64,000 nucleotides of DNA from Locusta migratoria (lineage: Eukaryota > Arthropoda > Insecta > Orthoptera > Acrididae): contig CM048750.1 of the NCBI GenBank assembly GCA_026315105.1, positions 264,979,151 through 265,043,150 of the forward strand. The letters run 5' to 3'. The notes below the pieces were generated by a model. It ran no database searches. It was given only the letters and a program-made list of their open reading frames with translations, and was not told the DNA's origin. Both the position numbers and the translations under genes were made by a program. Below, piece by piece: positions 10,310 to 21,188 of this stretch (position 1 is its first letter; every line of letters begins with the position of its first letter).

Positions 10310-10680
10310 AGACAAGCCATAGAAATACAAAGACACCACAATAATTTTAACAGGAAAGAAGAATGTTCGAAATTAGATAAGATTTGGAGGTCAACTTTGA
10401 ACCAAAGATATGAGAATCGATTACCTGTAATCGAGAGACATGACGTTGGTCAAAGATAACTTCATAGTCGGCAGCACGTGACAAGTGGTGGCGCCATCTA
10501 TATAAGCAGAATCTCCAGCGGCTAGTAGGCAGTCGTCGATTCACCCTTGAAGATGTTGCCCGCAGTAGGCAACGAAACGTCGGAAATAAGAAGATTTATG
10601 GATGGACCACGGCAACTTAGCCCGGAAGTTTTAATTAAGACTCCGGCCGTGAAAGCCTACATTCTATGAGTCATCATTCG

Positions 10681-10745
10681 GTTTGGGAAGAAATTTCATG
10701 TGATGTCCCACAAGTATCTGTCTTAGGGCCAATTATTTTTCTTGT
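10681..10745 (+). mobile_element. jockey/CR1-type LINE, right piece of the split RT
   Basis: The frame reads VWEEISCDVPQVSVLGPIIFLV, i.e. RT motif B (normally GVPQGSVLGP) with G-to-V changes. It continues the fragment ending at 7817. It stops where the minus-strand LINE tail begins at 10746. Confidence 0.55.
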
Positions 10746-10914
10746 GATTAGATTAGATTAGTAGTTGTTCCATAGATCATGAATACCACACTTCGTAATG
10801 ATGTGGAACGTCTCAGGTTAATGAAAGGTCTCTTTACAAATTATTACTTTGTACTAAATATTACATTACTTTTTTTTCTTTATTATCATTTTTTTCAGAT
10901 TTAGTAATTTATAT

Positions 10915-11439
10915 CTAAAAATTCGTTACAATGTAGAAGGAGTTGCCATTCAGAAATTCTTTTAACTTATTTTTAAATGCTGGTTGGTTATTTGTCAGGC
11001 TTTTGATGCTGTTTGGTAGGTGACCAAAGACTTTTGCGGCAGCGTAATTCACCCCTTTATGTGCCAAAGCTAGATTTAAACTTGAATAGTGAAGATCATT
11101 CTTTCTCCTAGTGTTGTAGTTATGTACACTGCTATTGCTTTTGAATTTGGTGGGAATGGTAATAACAAATTTTATAAGTGAATATAAATACTGTGAAGCT
11201 ACTGTGAAGATCCATAGCTCTTTAAATAAGTATCTGTAGGATGATCTTGGATGGGCTCCAACAATTATTCTGATTACACACTTTAGTGCAATGAATACTT
11301 TTTTACTCAGTGAGGAATTGCCCCAGAAAATGATTCCATACGAAAGCAGAGAATGAAAATAGGCATAGTAAGCTAATTTACTGAGATGTATATCACCAAA
11401 ATTTGCAGTTACCCTAATAGCATAAGTAGCTGAACTCAA
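10915..11439 (-). pseudogene. LINE J2 ORF2 C-terminal region
   Basis: A 174-residue open frame starting SSATYAIRV and running through YYAYFHSLLSYGIIFWGNSS, an IRIIVGAHPRSSYRYLFKEL block and NSSVHNYNTRRKNDLHY. These are the conserved post-RT region of this LINE family, whose role is not well defined. It ends with a stop just before the 3' UTR. Confidence 0.8.
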
Positions 11440-11601
11440 ACGTTTCAGCAGATCTTCAATGTGTTTTTTTCCAGTTCAACCCCTCATCTATGCATTCACC
11501 TAAAATTTTTGAATATTCTACTTTTGCTACAGATTTCTTATCAAAGTCTGTATTTATTAATGGTGTCATTCCATTTACTGTACGGAACTGTATGTACTGT
11601 G

Positions 11602-11823
11602 TTATTCAAAATTTAATGATAGTCCATTTGCTGAGAACCACTTAATGATCCTCTGAAACACGTCGTTTACAATTTTTTCAGTTAGATCTTGGCTGTAAGG
11701 TGTGATAACTATACTTGTATCATCAGCAAAAAGAACCAGCTTTTCATCTTCATGGATATAGAATGGCAAGTCATTAATAAAAACTAAGAACAGCAAAGGG
11801 CCCAAGACCGAACCTTGTGGCAC
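11602..11823 (-). pseudogene. LINE J2 reverse transcriptase core fragment
   Basis: The frame begins PQGSVLGPLLFLVFINDLP (motif B and following) and includes motif C LVLFADDTSIVI with both catalytic aspartates, then WFSANGLSLNFE. A frame change between 11440 and 11602 separates it from the C-terminal frame. Confidence 0.8.
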
Positions 11824-12140
11824 CCCATTTTTGATTGTTCCCCAGTTTGAGGAATCAGTTGTTTTTTTGCATATTATGTGAATTACTTATGTCAAATTTC
11901 TGCACTCTTCCTGTTAGGAATGATTTAAACCTTTTGTACACTGTCCCATTCATACCACATTACTTTAGTTTATCTAGAAGAATGACCTCTTATCAGTTAC
12001 ACCGCCAGAAGCAGAGCTCGTTTTGTTTGCTGATGATACAAGTATTACAATAAATAGCATGTCGATCAGAGTTCTAGATAGGTCTGCTAATGATATCTTC
12101 GTGAAAGTTAATCAATGGTTTAAAGCCAACTCATTGATAT

Positions 12141-12640
12141 CCATATATGCTTCGCAAATCGCGAAATTTCCCGGCGTCTGCTTCTCCTGTGAGAAGGACA
12201 AAAGAACTTTAACACATCTAAATTTGTGCCGGACCGGGACTCGAACCCTGGTCTCCCGCTTTTCGTGAGCGGTCGCCTTAACCACTCGGCCACCCGTGCA
12301 CGCTCCCCGGCCAGACCCAAACAGCCATATGTTGCCTCTTTCCCTCATATGCTCTTACACGTTATACTGTGAGTCCCGCTAGAGGGAGAAACTATTCTAC
12401 CACCGTAAGTTTGTCAGGCATTAATGTTAATTATTATGTCTGTTCCAAGAGAACAGGCCCGGGAGACCCGGGTTCGAGTCCCGGTCCGGCACAAATTTTC
12501 ATGTGTTGCAGATCGTTTGTCCATCTTACAGGAGCAGCAGACGTCGGGAAATTTCGCGATTTACGAAGCATATACGTGGATATATTTATCTCTGCTGCGG
12601 ATCACCTCCAACGTCTGTTCTCTTGGAACAGACATAACAA
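12141..12640. mobile_element. palindromic twin-tRNA SINE-like element with 15-bp TSD
   Basis: CCAACTCATTGATAT occurs at 12126-12140 and 12641-12655, bracketing this insertion inside LINE J3. The left arm (about 12145-12250) and right arm (about 12467-12575) are inverted copies containing the tRNA-like B box GGTTCGAGTCCCGG and a following shared body. Heads face each other across a unique middle. A second short inverted repeat, TCTGTTCCAAGAGAACA at about 12438 versus about 12613, marks the right part. Confidence 0.85.
12226..12297 (-). tRNA. tRNA-Ser(CGA)-like pseudogene within SINE arm
   Basis: Minus-strand sequence has A box TGGCCGAGTGG, a CCGCT/AGCGG anticodon stem with loop CACGAAA (anticodon CGA) and B box GGTTCGAGTCC. 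The acceptor stem pairs poorly and the sequence is part of a mobile element. I regard it as SINE-derived, although a tRNA scanner may call it. Confidence 0.3.
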
Positions 12641-13500
12641 CCAACTCATTGATATTAAACTTTGAAAAGACTCACTACATGCAGATCAGAACATGTAAGA
12701 GATTTCGATCCAGACTATGGATAAAGTATGAGGAAGAGCAGATAGAAGACGTTGACAGTATGAAATTCCTTAGATTACAGCTTGATAATAAATTCAGTTG
12801 GGACGAGCACCCCACATAACTGCAGAAACGACTTAACAAATCTGTATTTGCAATACGAGTGTTATCAGATGTAGGAGACATAAAAATAAAAAAGCTTGCT
12901 TACTTTCATTCCATAATGTCATATGGTATAATATTTTGAGGTGACTCTTTAAGTCAAGCAAAAGGTTTCAGAGTCCAAAAGCGTGTAATACGTATTATTT
13001 GTGAAGTAAATTCACGGACATCCTGCAGAAGCCTCTTCAAATAACTGGATATACTAACTCCTGCCTCTCAGTATATTTATTCCTTAATGAAATTTTCCAT
13101 AAATAATATATCCCCTTTCCCAACAAACAGCTCAGTTCATACATACAATACTACGGACAGAAACGATCTACTTAAGAACTTAAAAGTACTTTCTTTAGTT
13201 CTAAAAGCGGTCCAGTACTCAGGAACACACATTTTCAATAATTTACCAGCAACCATAAAATTTCGCTACTAATAAACATCAGTTTAAGAGGATGCTAAGA
13301 GACTTCCTAGTGGTCAACTCATACTCCACTCACGAATTTTTAAATAGAACCAAGTGATGTATGTATCTATATTCACGCCAGTAGCATTATTATATTATCA
13401 ACTTGTAAAAAATAAGAAAAAAATATATTACTGACATCTTCTACATTCACGAGGATCTCCTCAACATCAATCTATCGAACGAACAACTAATCTAATCTAA

Positions 13501-14589
13501 GGGAATCGCCAGTTAGCAGGCTAGACGGGGGTGGATGAGAAAGAGAATAAGGAAACTATGACATAATACTGCAATTAATGAAAAGTGTCTAAGGGCAAGA
13601 AAAGTTATAAACATTAAAAAGCATTTACTATTTACTGAAATTATTAAAAAAAACTAGCTAAAAATCCGGAATTGCTCAATTTTTTAATCTCAATATTGTG
13701 TTGGTAAATGTGCCCCTTCCTCATCTCCCTGCCCATTTTCTTCTTTCTATTTCCATCCCCTCCTCCCCCTATCAAACTCTGCCTGTTCCTCCTCGTCCTC
13801 CTGCCCCCTCCCCCTACGCCGCCCGTCCCCCAACCCCCACTCTATCAATCCATCCACCCCTTTCTCTCTGCCATCAAATTTCCCTTTTCACTGACAATCT
13901 CATCCAGTCACCGTTCTCTGTTCATCTCTTCCCTTACCTGAACTTGAAAAATTTCATACAGGGTGATGCATTTAAAACTGTTTTCGGAGTACGTGGAAAA
14001 ATATTTGACCACAAATCCAGCACTACATATGGATTTTCACAGATTTATAGTTAAAATCGCTTTTAGTTCTGCCATTTTGTAACCATTGACCAGAACATTT
14101 AAAGGTAACCAGACAATCATAATTTATAAAAAAAACATAGTTCATGGTTACTGGTAACCTCTATATGGGCCTGGTCATTTATTACTAATAATTAGCTTTT
14201 GTAATGCATTTTCTTCGTTACTTTCATCTTTTTAATCGTAGGACAAATATTTTTTTTTATTTCTCTTTCCACGATTGTATATTAAGTGGCTGCTTGATAT
14301 CTGCAACACCTTCTGTTGCACCTAATCTTTAGCATGTACCTTCTCTGTCAACAATGATGCCACCATTTGAACGTGACTAAATAAACGTAGCAACACAATA
14401 AGATGCCACTTCATGGAAAAATATGCATTAACAAGTATAATAATTTCAATCATCGAGATGCCATCGAAGTTTTAAAACGATGATTAACCGTCACCGTGGT
14501 CACTAGTTAGCGTATATACAACCAAGGCTGGGCCTTCCACTATTTGCAAGAAGTGATGTACATTCCAAATCTAGGACAGGTATCACAGT
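13501..14589. other. unassigned DNA with a C/T-rich tract
   Basis: Positions about 13700-13950 are strongly pyrimidine-rich on the plus strand, similar to tracts beside the Helitron 3' ends elsewhere in the window. The frames across it are low-complexity Pro/Ser/Leu strings, not a protein. The rest is AT-rich and unrecognised. Confidence 0.4.
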
Positions 14590-15870
14590 GCCAAAACTCT
14601 GAAATCTTGTAAACACAGGGTTTCCTACTAGGCCAGGAACACAACTGTCCAATTTATTTTCAACAGTAAAGCCAAATCCCAGCTATTAGCTAATAGTGGG
14701 GTATACAAACTTATTTGCCCAGATCGTGACAAGTTTTACATTGGTCAATCAGGTAGGGACATATCAACTAGGCTAAAAGAGCATGAATGCAGTTTGAGGT
14801 TGCAAAATCATGACTCCACTTTTGCTGAACATGTTCTGAGTGAGGGCCATAGATACCAACGACAGTCCCACGTACTCCACTTAGACACGAAAGGCCAGAA
14901 ACTAAATCTTTTAGACGCCTTAGAAAGAAACAAAGACCTGGCTCACAGTTCAGGCTTAATATTAAATGATCAGTCCTCAATACATCACCACTTCTGAACC
15001 CACCCTAATCCACAGAATATCCAACATAACTCAACAGGCTTGTTCCATTTTATTTCTCCAATTCTTGTATCTTCTTATTATACCTTACCCTGTTTTTTTA
15101 GTCAGAATGTGTCTGTAATAGGTTTCAGCACTTTTGTCTCACAATTATTTTACTGATATGAAGTAGTTAATCTAATTTAAATTTGGTACAGCCACTGTTT
15201 ATCTATTTTTTGTATCAATACCAGTCTAGCATTCCAATGTCTCACACCAGCTTCGTATCTTTCTTTGTTAGTACTAATATCCCAAATTATTCTGTACTCT
15301 GTCCTTACAGTAATCATTTATTTCATTGTGAACACTATAAATGACTATGTTTATTTTCACCGTTTTTCAGTTCGAATGCATACCTCCAGTTTGTTAAGTT
15401 TCACAATTCTCCAATGCACACCACCTATACCCTCCTATCCGATCCCTATATTTTGTCTACTTGTATATTTAGTTATAATAGTGTGCCAGGTTTATAATAC
15501 TTATTCTATTTTTCTTAGATTTTGTGTCACCTTGTGTTTTGTACAACCCTTCCAACATTAGACTCTTTTTTAATTTTATTTTATTCACTGTAGTCACTGT
15601 TGTGAGAATTTATGTTTCCACTGTTTCTCGATGTATAGTATCTATTTTCACTTTTTCAGTACTATTAATTTACAAATTTCATTTAAATATTTATTTACAT
15701 TGCAAATGCTCCGTCAAAGAAGATTATTTTTCTGTATGTAACATCTCTTCTGGTTTATTGACAACGCAAGTTCTTTAACTGAACTTCAGTAAATGTTTGA
15801 TGATGGCCTAAGAAGTCGAAAATCGATTAACAAAATAAACAAACCTGTAGAACAAACACAAAATAGTGTA
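14590..15870 (+). mobile_element. Penelope-like element fragment, second family
   Basis: Contains a GIY-YIG domain followed by a long AT-rich 3' region, ending in a hairpin-like TTGATGATGGCC..GTCGAAAATCG segment at about 15796-15825. The RT domain is missing. Confidence 0.7.
14695..14996 (+). pseudogene. Penelope GIY-YIG endonuclease fragment
   Basis: The frame reads SGVYKLICPDRDKFYIGQSG, with the GVY and YIG signatures, then STRLKEHECSLRL with the conserved Arg, and HDSTFAEHVLSEGH. This is the typical Penelope GIY-YIG layout. It differs clearly from the copy at 9680-10309, so at least two Penelope families are present. It ends at the stop just before 14998. Confidence 0.8.
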
Positions 15871-16123
15871 TTTTAATTTTCATAACCAAGGAGACATCAC
15901 CTCCTATTGACCATCTTTACAAAGTTTACACACCGTTGTCATTGTCGTTGTAGTGGCGTCCTGCAGGCGATCTTTGCTTTGCTATGTTGTCTCGAAAGCC
16001 CCATAGGGGGCAATTCACTGTTCAAATTAGCCCTGTCGTTGGTCATTTACAGTTAAGTACGTTATGCATTTTTACAATATTTTTTCACCGTATAACATAC
16101 ATAGGTTGTTCCTATTATTAATG
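15871..16123. other. unassigned DNA
   Basis: No frame, repeat or fold that I recognise. Confidence 0.4.
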
Positions 16124-17385
16124 TGTTGTTGTTCTTCTGGTCTTCAGTCAGGAGACTGTTTTGATGCAGCTCTCCAACCTAATCTATCCTGAGCAAGCCT
16201 CTTCATCTCCTCATATGAACGGCAACGTACATCCATTTGAATATGCTTACTATATTCATCTCTTGGTCTCCCTCTGCGATTTTTACCCCACACACTTCTC
16301 TCCAACGCTAATTTCACAATTCCTTGATGGCTAAGAATGAGTCCTACTAATCGATCTCTTCCTTTAGTCAAAGTATGCCAGAAATTCCTTTTCTCCCCAA
16401 TTCTGTACAGTACTTCATCATTAGTTAAGCGATCCACCCACCTAATCTTTAGAATTCTTCTGTAACATCACATTTCAAAAGCCTCTATCCTCTTCCTGTC
16501 CGCACTGTTTATTGTCCATACAAAGCAGCACTCCACACAAACGCCTTCAGAAAGGATTTCCTTATGCTTAAATTAGTATTCGATGTTAACAAATTTCTCT
16601 TTTTCAAAAACGCTTTTCTTCCCATTGCCATTCTGCATTTTATATCCTCTGTACTGCGACCATCATTTGTTATTTTACTGCCCAAGTAACAGAACTCATC
16701 TACCTCTTTTATTGTTTCGTTACCTAATCTAATTCCTTCAGCATCACCTGATTTTCTTAGACTGCACTTCTTTACCCTTGTTTTGCTCTTATTAATGTTC
16801 ATCTTATATGCTCCTTTCAACACACTGTCCATTCCGTTCAATTGCTCCTCCAGGTCCTTTGCTGTCTCTGACAGAATTACAATGTCATCGGCAAAACGCA
16901 ATGTTTTTATTTCTTCACCCTGAACTTTAATTTCTTCTCCGAATTTCTCTTTGCTTTCCTTTATAGCTTGCTCAATATACAAATTGAACAACATTGGAGA
17001 AAGGCTACAACCCTGTCTTTCACCCTTCCCAACCTCTGCATCTCTTTCGGCCCCTCAACTCTGATAACTGCTGTCTGGTTTTTGTACAAGTTGTAAATAA
17101 CCTTCCTATCCCTATATTTTACTCCTGCTAATTTCATGATCTGAAAGAGTGTATTCCAATCAACATTATCAAAAGCTTTCTCCAAATCTACAAAAGCTAG
17201 AAATGTAGGTTTGCCTTCCCTTAGTCTATCTTCTAAGATAAGCCGTAAAGTCAGGATTGCCCCCGAGTTCCTACATTTCTCCTGAATCCAAACTGATCGT
17301 CCCCAAGGTCAGCTTCTACCAACTTTTCCATCCTTCTGTAAATAATTCGTGTTAAAATTTTGCAAGCATGACTTATTAAACTTCA
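16124..17385 (-). mobile_element. RTE-type LINE copy 2 (5'-truncated)
   Basis: Minus-strand copy ending in a tail seen as GTTGTTGTT at 16124-16132, with the stop at 16144-16146. Frames 16961-17185 (FDNVDW, NLYKNQTAVIRVEG), 16509-16994 (LRFADDIVILSETAKD; YLGSKITNDGRS) and 16144-16437 (LTNDEVLYRI, LVGLILSHQG) reconstruct RT palm to C-terminus with frame changes at about 16990 and 16505. The FADD box is intact. Truncated at about 17385, near the ISLISH block. Confidence 0.8.
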
Positions 17386-17387
17386 TG

Positions 17388-17640
17388 AGTATTCCAAATA
17401 TTAAACAAAGGGCACATGTTTTGAACCAACATAGCCCATACTCACATTCATCGGTTGCAATTGACGACTTCCTCACAGGAAAGGACACAAAACGGCAGCG
17501 AAACTATAACAGATGCAAAACGAAGCTCCAGCTGAAAAGCATATGAACCATCTGATGATCGGTTTGTAGAAAGAAATCCGGAACCGGTCATGGTCTAAGT
17601 AAGTAAACGTTTTGTACCATACTTGTAACTGATCGCTGTT
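17388..17640 (+). mobile_element. Penelope-like tail fragment with CTGATGA-type hairpin
   Basis: At 17552-17587 a CTGATGA heptamer is followed by a CGGTTT/AAATCCG imperfect stem and GAACCGG. The order matches other Penelope ends in the window. No coding sequence. Confidence 0.45.
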
Positions 17641-18870
17641 TTAATTACAAACATCAAAAAAGTTGTAACAGAAGTTGTTCACCTCGAAGACGGACACTGT
17701 TCAGGAAATCTAAGAATTTTCAGATTTGCACGTCCATGAGGCCAGATGACAAACGTATCGCCGACGTAGTGGTACGTTTGTCATTTGGGCTCATGGACGT
17801 GACAAACTGGGAGAATTCTTAGATCATCAAAACAGTGTTCACGACCACGTTAAATTCACGATGGAAGTGGAAATGGATAGTTCTTTACCATTTCTTGATG
17901 TTCTCGTCAGGCGGAAAACCAATGGTCACGTCAGCCACAGTGTCTATAGGAAGCCCACTAGTACGGATCGGTATCTGAATACGCTCAGAAATGCACACGA
18001 TTTCGCAAAAACGCTGTGTTCTGAACACTAGTTCACCGCGCTAAAGTCGTTTCAGACGCCAAAAGTCTGCCACGAGAGCTAACCTATCGCCGAAGAGTCT
18101 TCAGGGATAATGGCTATAGTCATCGCCAAATACAACAAGAAATTTCTGGCAATAAAAGCAGGAAAGAGTACATCGGAAGAAGAGAACAAGAATCTTGCTT
18201 TTTTGCCGTTCTGTGGAACAGTGTGGGGAAAGATTAGCTGGCTCCTTAAGATATACAACATCGCTTCAGTGTTCAGGTTCCCAGAAAAAATACGACAGCT
18301 GATGAGGTCTGTAAACGACGATCTAGGGCTCAAAACACCATGAGTTTAAAGGGTATCGTATGAGAGTGGCTGATTTTATTTTGCTCAAACTGTACGCACG
18401 GTTTAATAACTCCGGATAGAACACGAGAGGTGTTTACGTCTTCGCTACCCGGAAAAATCAGCCGTGGCAGGATATTGGGATAGTGTTATAAAGGCAGCAA
18501 TTGAAATTCAAATATCAGAGAACACCATTAATCAGGACGTCGACTTGCAGCTCAGCACAGCTTGGGACCCGGCCATAGCAACGTTGAAGCGGACGCGGTG
18601 GACAATGGACGGAGAAACGAGCCCCAGTGACGTCACAGACAGCAGCCAATAATAGACGCAGCCCACTCGGACGTAGACATTACCCTGTATGGCGAAGCAG
18701 AAATCTCCAGTGTCGTCACAGCCAGAAGCGCGACTAGTTAACGGCAAGGCAGCGACGTTGCATTTATCGCTTGACAGTGCCCAAGGAGAACTTGGCCGAA
18801 AGCTCGTGGGTTTGTAACAACCTTACATGGCTGGAGGCCCGAGAAGGTTTTATTTATCTATATCGCTACG
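17641..18870 (+). mobile_element. Penelope-like element, RT C-terminal part and 3' tail
   Basis: The frames spell HVKFTMEVEMDSSLPFLDVL and SVYRKPTSTDRYL (about 17850-17980), then VFRFPEKIRQLMRSVNDDLG (18110-18343). These are the region between the Penelope RT palm and its GIY-YIG domain. The endonuclease itself is not recognisable. A tail hairpin (GCCCAAG/CTTGG then GAAAGC) lies at 18771-18805. Frameshifts and stops are frequent. Confidence 0.75.
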
Positions 18871-19970
18871 AGACCATGCACTCATAAAATTCAAACTATA
18901 TCTATAAATGTGAATGTCTGTTCGGTGTACGTTTATTACGTCTAAACCACAAGACATAAAGAGCTGAAAATTTGTACAGTTACTAATGTCTATCCGGGGA
19001 AGGCTTTAGGCACGGTTTTATGGCGATCGGATAGCTATTTGTCTATTTATATATAAATGTGAATGTCTGTTCGGTGCACGGTTATCACGTCCGAACGACA
19101 AAACGCAGAGACTTAAATATTTGTACAGTTACAAATTTATACCTGAGGAAGGTTTTAGGCACGGTTTTATAGCGATCTGATAGATATTTAGAAATTTGAA
19201 GAATATAACGCGAAATGCGGAACAATAATTACTATTTACTCTTTAAAAATGGTTTTATTGGTTGCATTGTTGCTTTAGGTTTGATAATGATTAAAGGTTG
19301 GAGTATATTGGGATGGAAAGTTATCGGTGTTTATAAAATTCTACATGTGTGTGTGTTAATATTCCGCTCTGCTTCGAAAGAAACAGAACGCAAACGAATG
19401 GTCTGTGTGTAATTTTTGTCCAAAGTCTCCCGTTGTAGACCATTGCAGTTCCATGCCGATAGCTATAAGGGCTTGGAAGATATGGTGGTTGAAAGGCGTG
19501 AAATTATAAAAAACATTTGGACTGAAGGCCAGCGATGACGTTTGCAACTCTATAGCAAGGAGATCACATACAGCGAAACGTGATGCCACAGACCATATCT
19601 TTGGTCTATGCGTGCTACAATGTCTTCAGCTCTTTCTCTGTAAGGATAAGCATACGAATAAGGAAATATAAGAATAAATAAATAAAGCAGTAAGAAAAGA
19701 AATTTCTTTTAATACATCTCTTTGAAAAACTCAATTTGACGTTTCGCGCATTACATCCAGTGATCGATCTGCGATATTATTACAACCATTATTGTTGAAT
19801 TTCGTGATTGGATTCTTCGAAACGAGTGCATTTTATCTGTGATTTGCATCGACTTCTGCAATCAGAATATTTTTCAGTTCCGCTTTATCAGCGACATTTC
19901 CTCAAAAATGAGTGAAATTAATTACATTAATTTAATTGTTATTTAAACTTCGTAGATAAATGTGCATTGC

Positions 19971-20162
19971 CGCGGTGGAGTAGCCGAGCGGTCTAAAGCG
20001 TCTCGCTGCGGAGCGCACGGTTGCTCGCCGTGGAGGTTCGAGTCCTCCCTGGGGCATGGGTGTGTGTGTTTCTCCTTAGGTTAGTTTACCTAGGTTTAAG
20101 TAGTTTGTAAGCTACGGACTGATGACCAGTTTGGTCCGATAGATTTATAAACATTTGAACAT
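19971..20162 (+). mobile_element. tRNA-derived SINE (GTAGCCGAGCGG family) with 14-bp TSD
   Basis: A box TAGCCGAGCGG and B box GGTTCGAGTCC lie in the head, and the tail ends ACATTTGAACAT. TAAATGTGCATTGC at 19957-19970 is repeated at 20163-20176. Confidence 0.9.
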
Positions 20163-20322
20163 TAAATGTGCATTGCGTTACTTTACACATATTACAAGAC
20201 TATATCTACTTTTAATAGATCACATTCAGACAATGTTACTCTAAGCCACAGTTCTGAAATGGTGCAAAACCATATTTTATACGTCGCTTGCTCAATGGTG
20301 GGCAACCCAAAAAATCTCTACA

Positions 20323-20522
20323 AAAAATGTTCAAATGTTTATAAAGCTTATGGGACTTAACTACGGGGTCATCAGTCCCTAAACTTACGAACTACTAATG
20401 AACTACTTACGAACTAGGACGGCCCAAATATCCATGCCCGTGGGGGGATTCGAACCCCCGATCGTAGTGGCCGTGCAGTCCGTGACTGAAGCGCCTCAGT
20501 CCCCTCGGCCACCGCGGCCGGC
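20323..20522 (-). mobile_element. tRNA-derived SINE (CGGGGGTTC family) with 12-bp TSD
   Basis: Complete minus-strand SINE. B box is visible as GGATTCGAACCC on the plus strand, and the poly-variable end lies at 20323. AAAATCTCTACA at 20311-20322 is repeated at 20523-20534. Confidence 0.9.
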
Positions 20523-20647
20523 AAAATCTCTACATTTACGCTCCAAACAATACTACAAATAACGTAGTTTGTCAGAGTGCCCTACTGAAAGACAGCTTAT
20601 CTATCATAATCAACCAACACGCGAGCGGAGCCGCGGGTTTAAGCTAG

Positions 20648-21188
20648 TAAACGATATATTTATAAAGCAGTGTTATGTCCTATGTAAATTTCGAAAACGC
20701 ATGTAAAGTGAGATAATTTATAGAATCAAGGAAATGTTTGCAATCGATTGCAATAATAATTTCTTGGACCTCAGTACCCTGATGTAAGTCTTTCAATTGC
20801 ACAGTATTGTGGCGACTGTCATGTCCCTTAACCTACCCGAGTTATCCAACCGGGAATAGGGGAGGTACAGTTTAACGTGTGTAACCCAAACCACGTTTCG
20901 TTTCTGGCAGATCTTCACATCGATGAGAGATGAAAGCTAGATTAAAATGCAGAGTGACAAAAGTCATGCTGAAATAAGTACACATTTGTTCCAAAGAACA
21001 CAGACATGTTCAAGTGAAAACATTCTGGCTGTCACTACTGCTTTCACACTTTGCAGTGGTTACATGTGAATCTTGATCGATCAAGTACTGTCAACAACAA
21101 CTGAAATATTTATAAAGAACGTGTAGACACTCATGAACCACAGGCGCGACAGAAGAAGCAATATCTCAAAACCACACCAACACTAACC
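20648..21188. other. unassigned DNA
   Basis: No coding frame of note, no recognised repeat. Confidence 0.4.

Larger units (their letters stand above)
9250..10671 (+). mobile_element. Penelope-like element (RT plus GIY-YIG endonuclease), frameshifted
   Basis: Penelope-like elements encode a reverse transcriptase related to telomerase fused to a GIY-YIG endonuclease. This copy has both domains in order, followed by a C-terminal KLDKIWRSTL..NRLPVIER block (10370-10450) and a tail hairpin at 10547-10580. Truncated at the 5' end. Flanking CATCATTCG copies at 9240-9248 and 10672-10680 fit a target duplication. Confidence 0.85.
10746..11998 (-). mobile_element. jockey/CR1-type LINE with (TTAGA)n-type tail, copy J2
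   Basis: On the minus strand the copy runs from an upstream RT piece (GTVYKRFKSFLTGRVQ, about 11940) through RT motifs to a 3' UTR and a TCTAATCTAATC tail (10746-10761). The same family occurs at 11999-13500 and 28697-29954. Truncated 5'. It meets copy J3 head to head near 11998. Confidence 0.8.
11999..13500 (+). mobile_element. jockey/CR1-type LINE, copy J3, interrupted by a SINE
   Basis: It starts in RT motif C (LVLFADDTSITI, about 12018), continues to FKANSLI at 12140, is interrupted by a 500-bp insertion, and resumes at 12656 with LNFEKTHYMQI. Further blocks YFHSIMSYGIIF (about 12900) and NSSVHTYNTTDRNDL (13087-13272) follow, then a tail of TAATCTAATCTAA at 13487-13500. Several stops and frameshifts are present. 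Confidence 0.8.
18901..20647 (+). mobile_element. Helitron-like element (non-autonomous candidate)
   Basis: The element begins TC (TCTATAAATGTGAATG at 18901) after an A. It ends CTAG (20644-20647) before a T, with a short GC-rich hairpin (CGCGAGCGGAGCCGCG, about 20630) roughly 8 bp before the end. The A/T target, TC start and CTRR end are the Helitron signature, and no TSD is expected. The first ~150 bp are duplicated in tandem (18901 and about 19050). No Rep/helicase coding is present. Two SINEs with their own TSDs sit inside. Confidence 0.5.

Noticed and set aside
12112..12348. Frames giving ARVAEWLRRPL-type peptides
   Set aside because: Well-known spurious translation of a tRNA-like SINE on the minus strand, not a protein.
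13708..14054. Proline-rich frames at 13.7-14.0 kb
   Set aside because: They reflect the pyrimidine-rich tract; all three frames look alike in composition.
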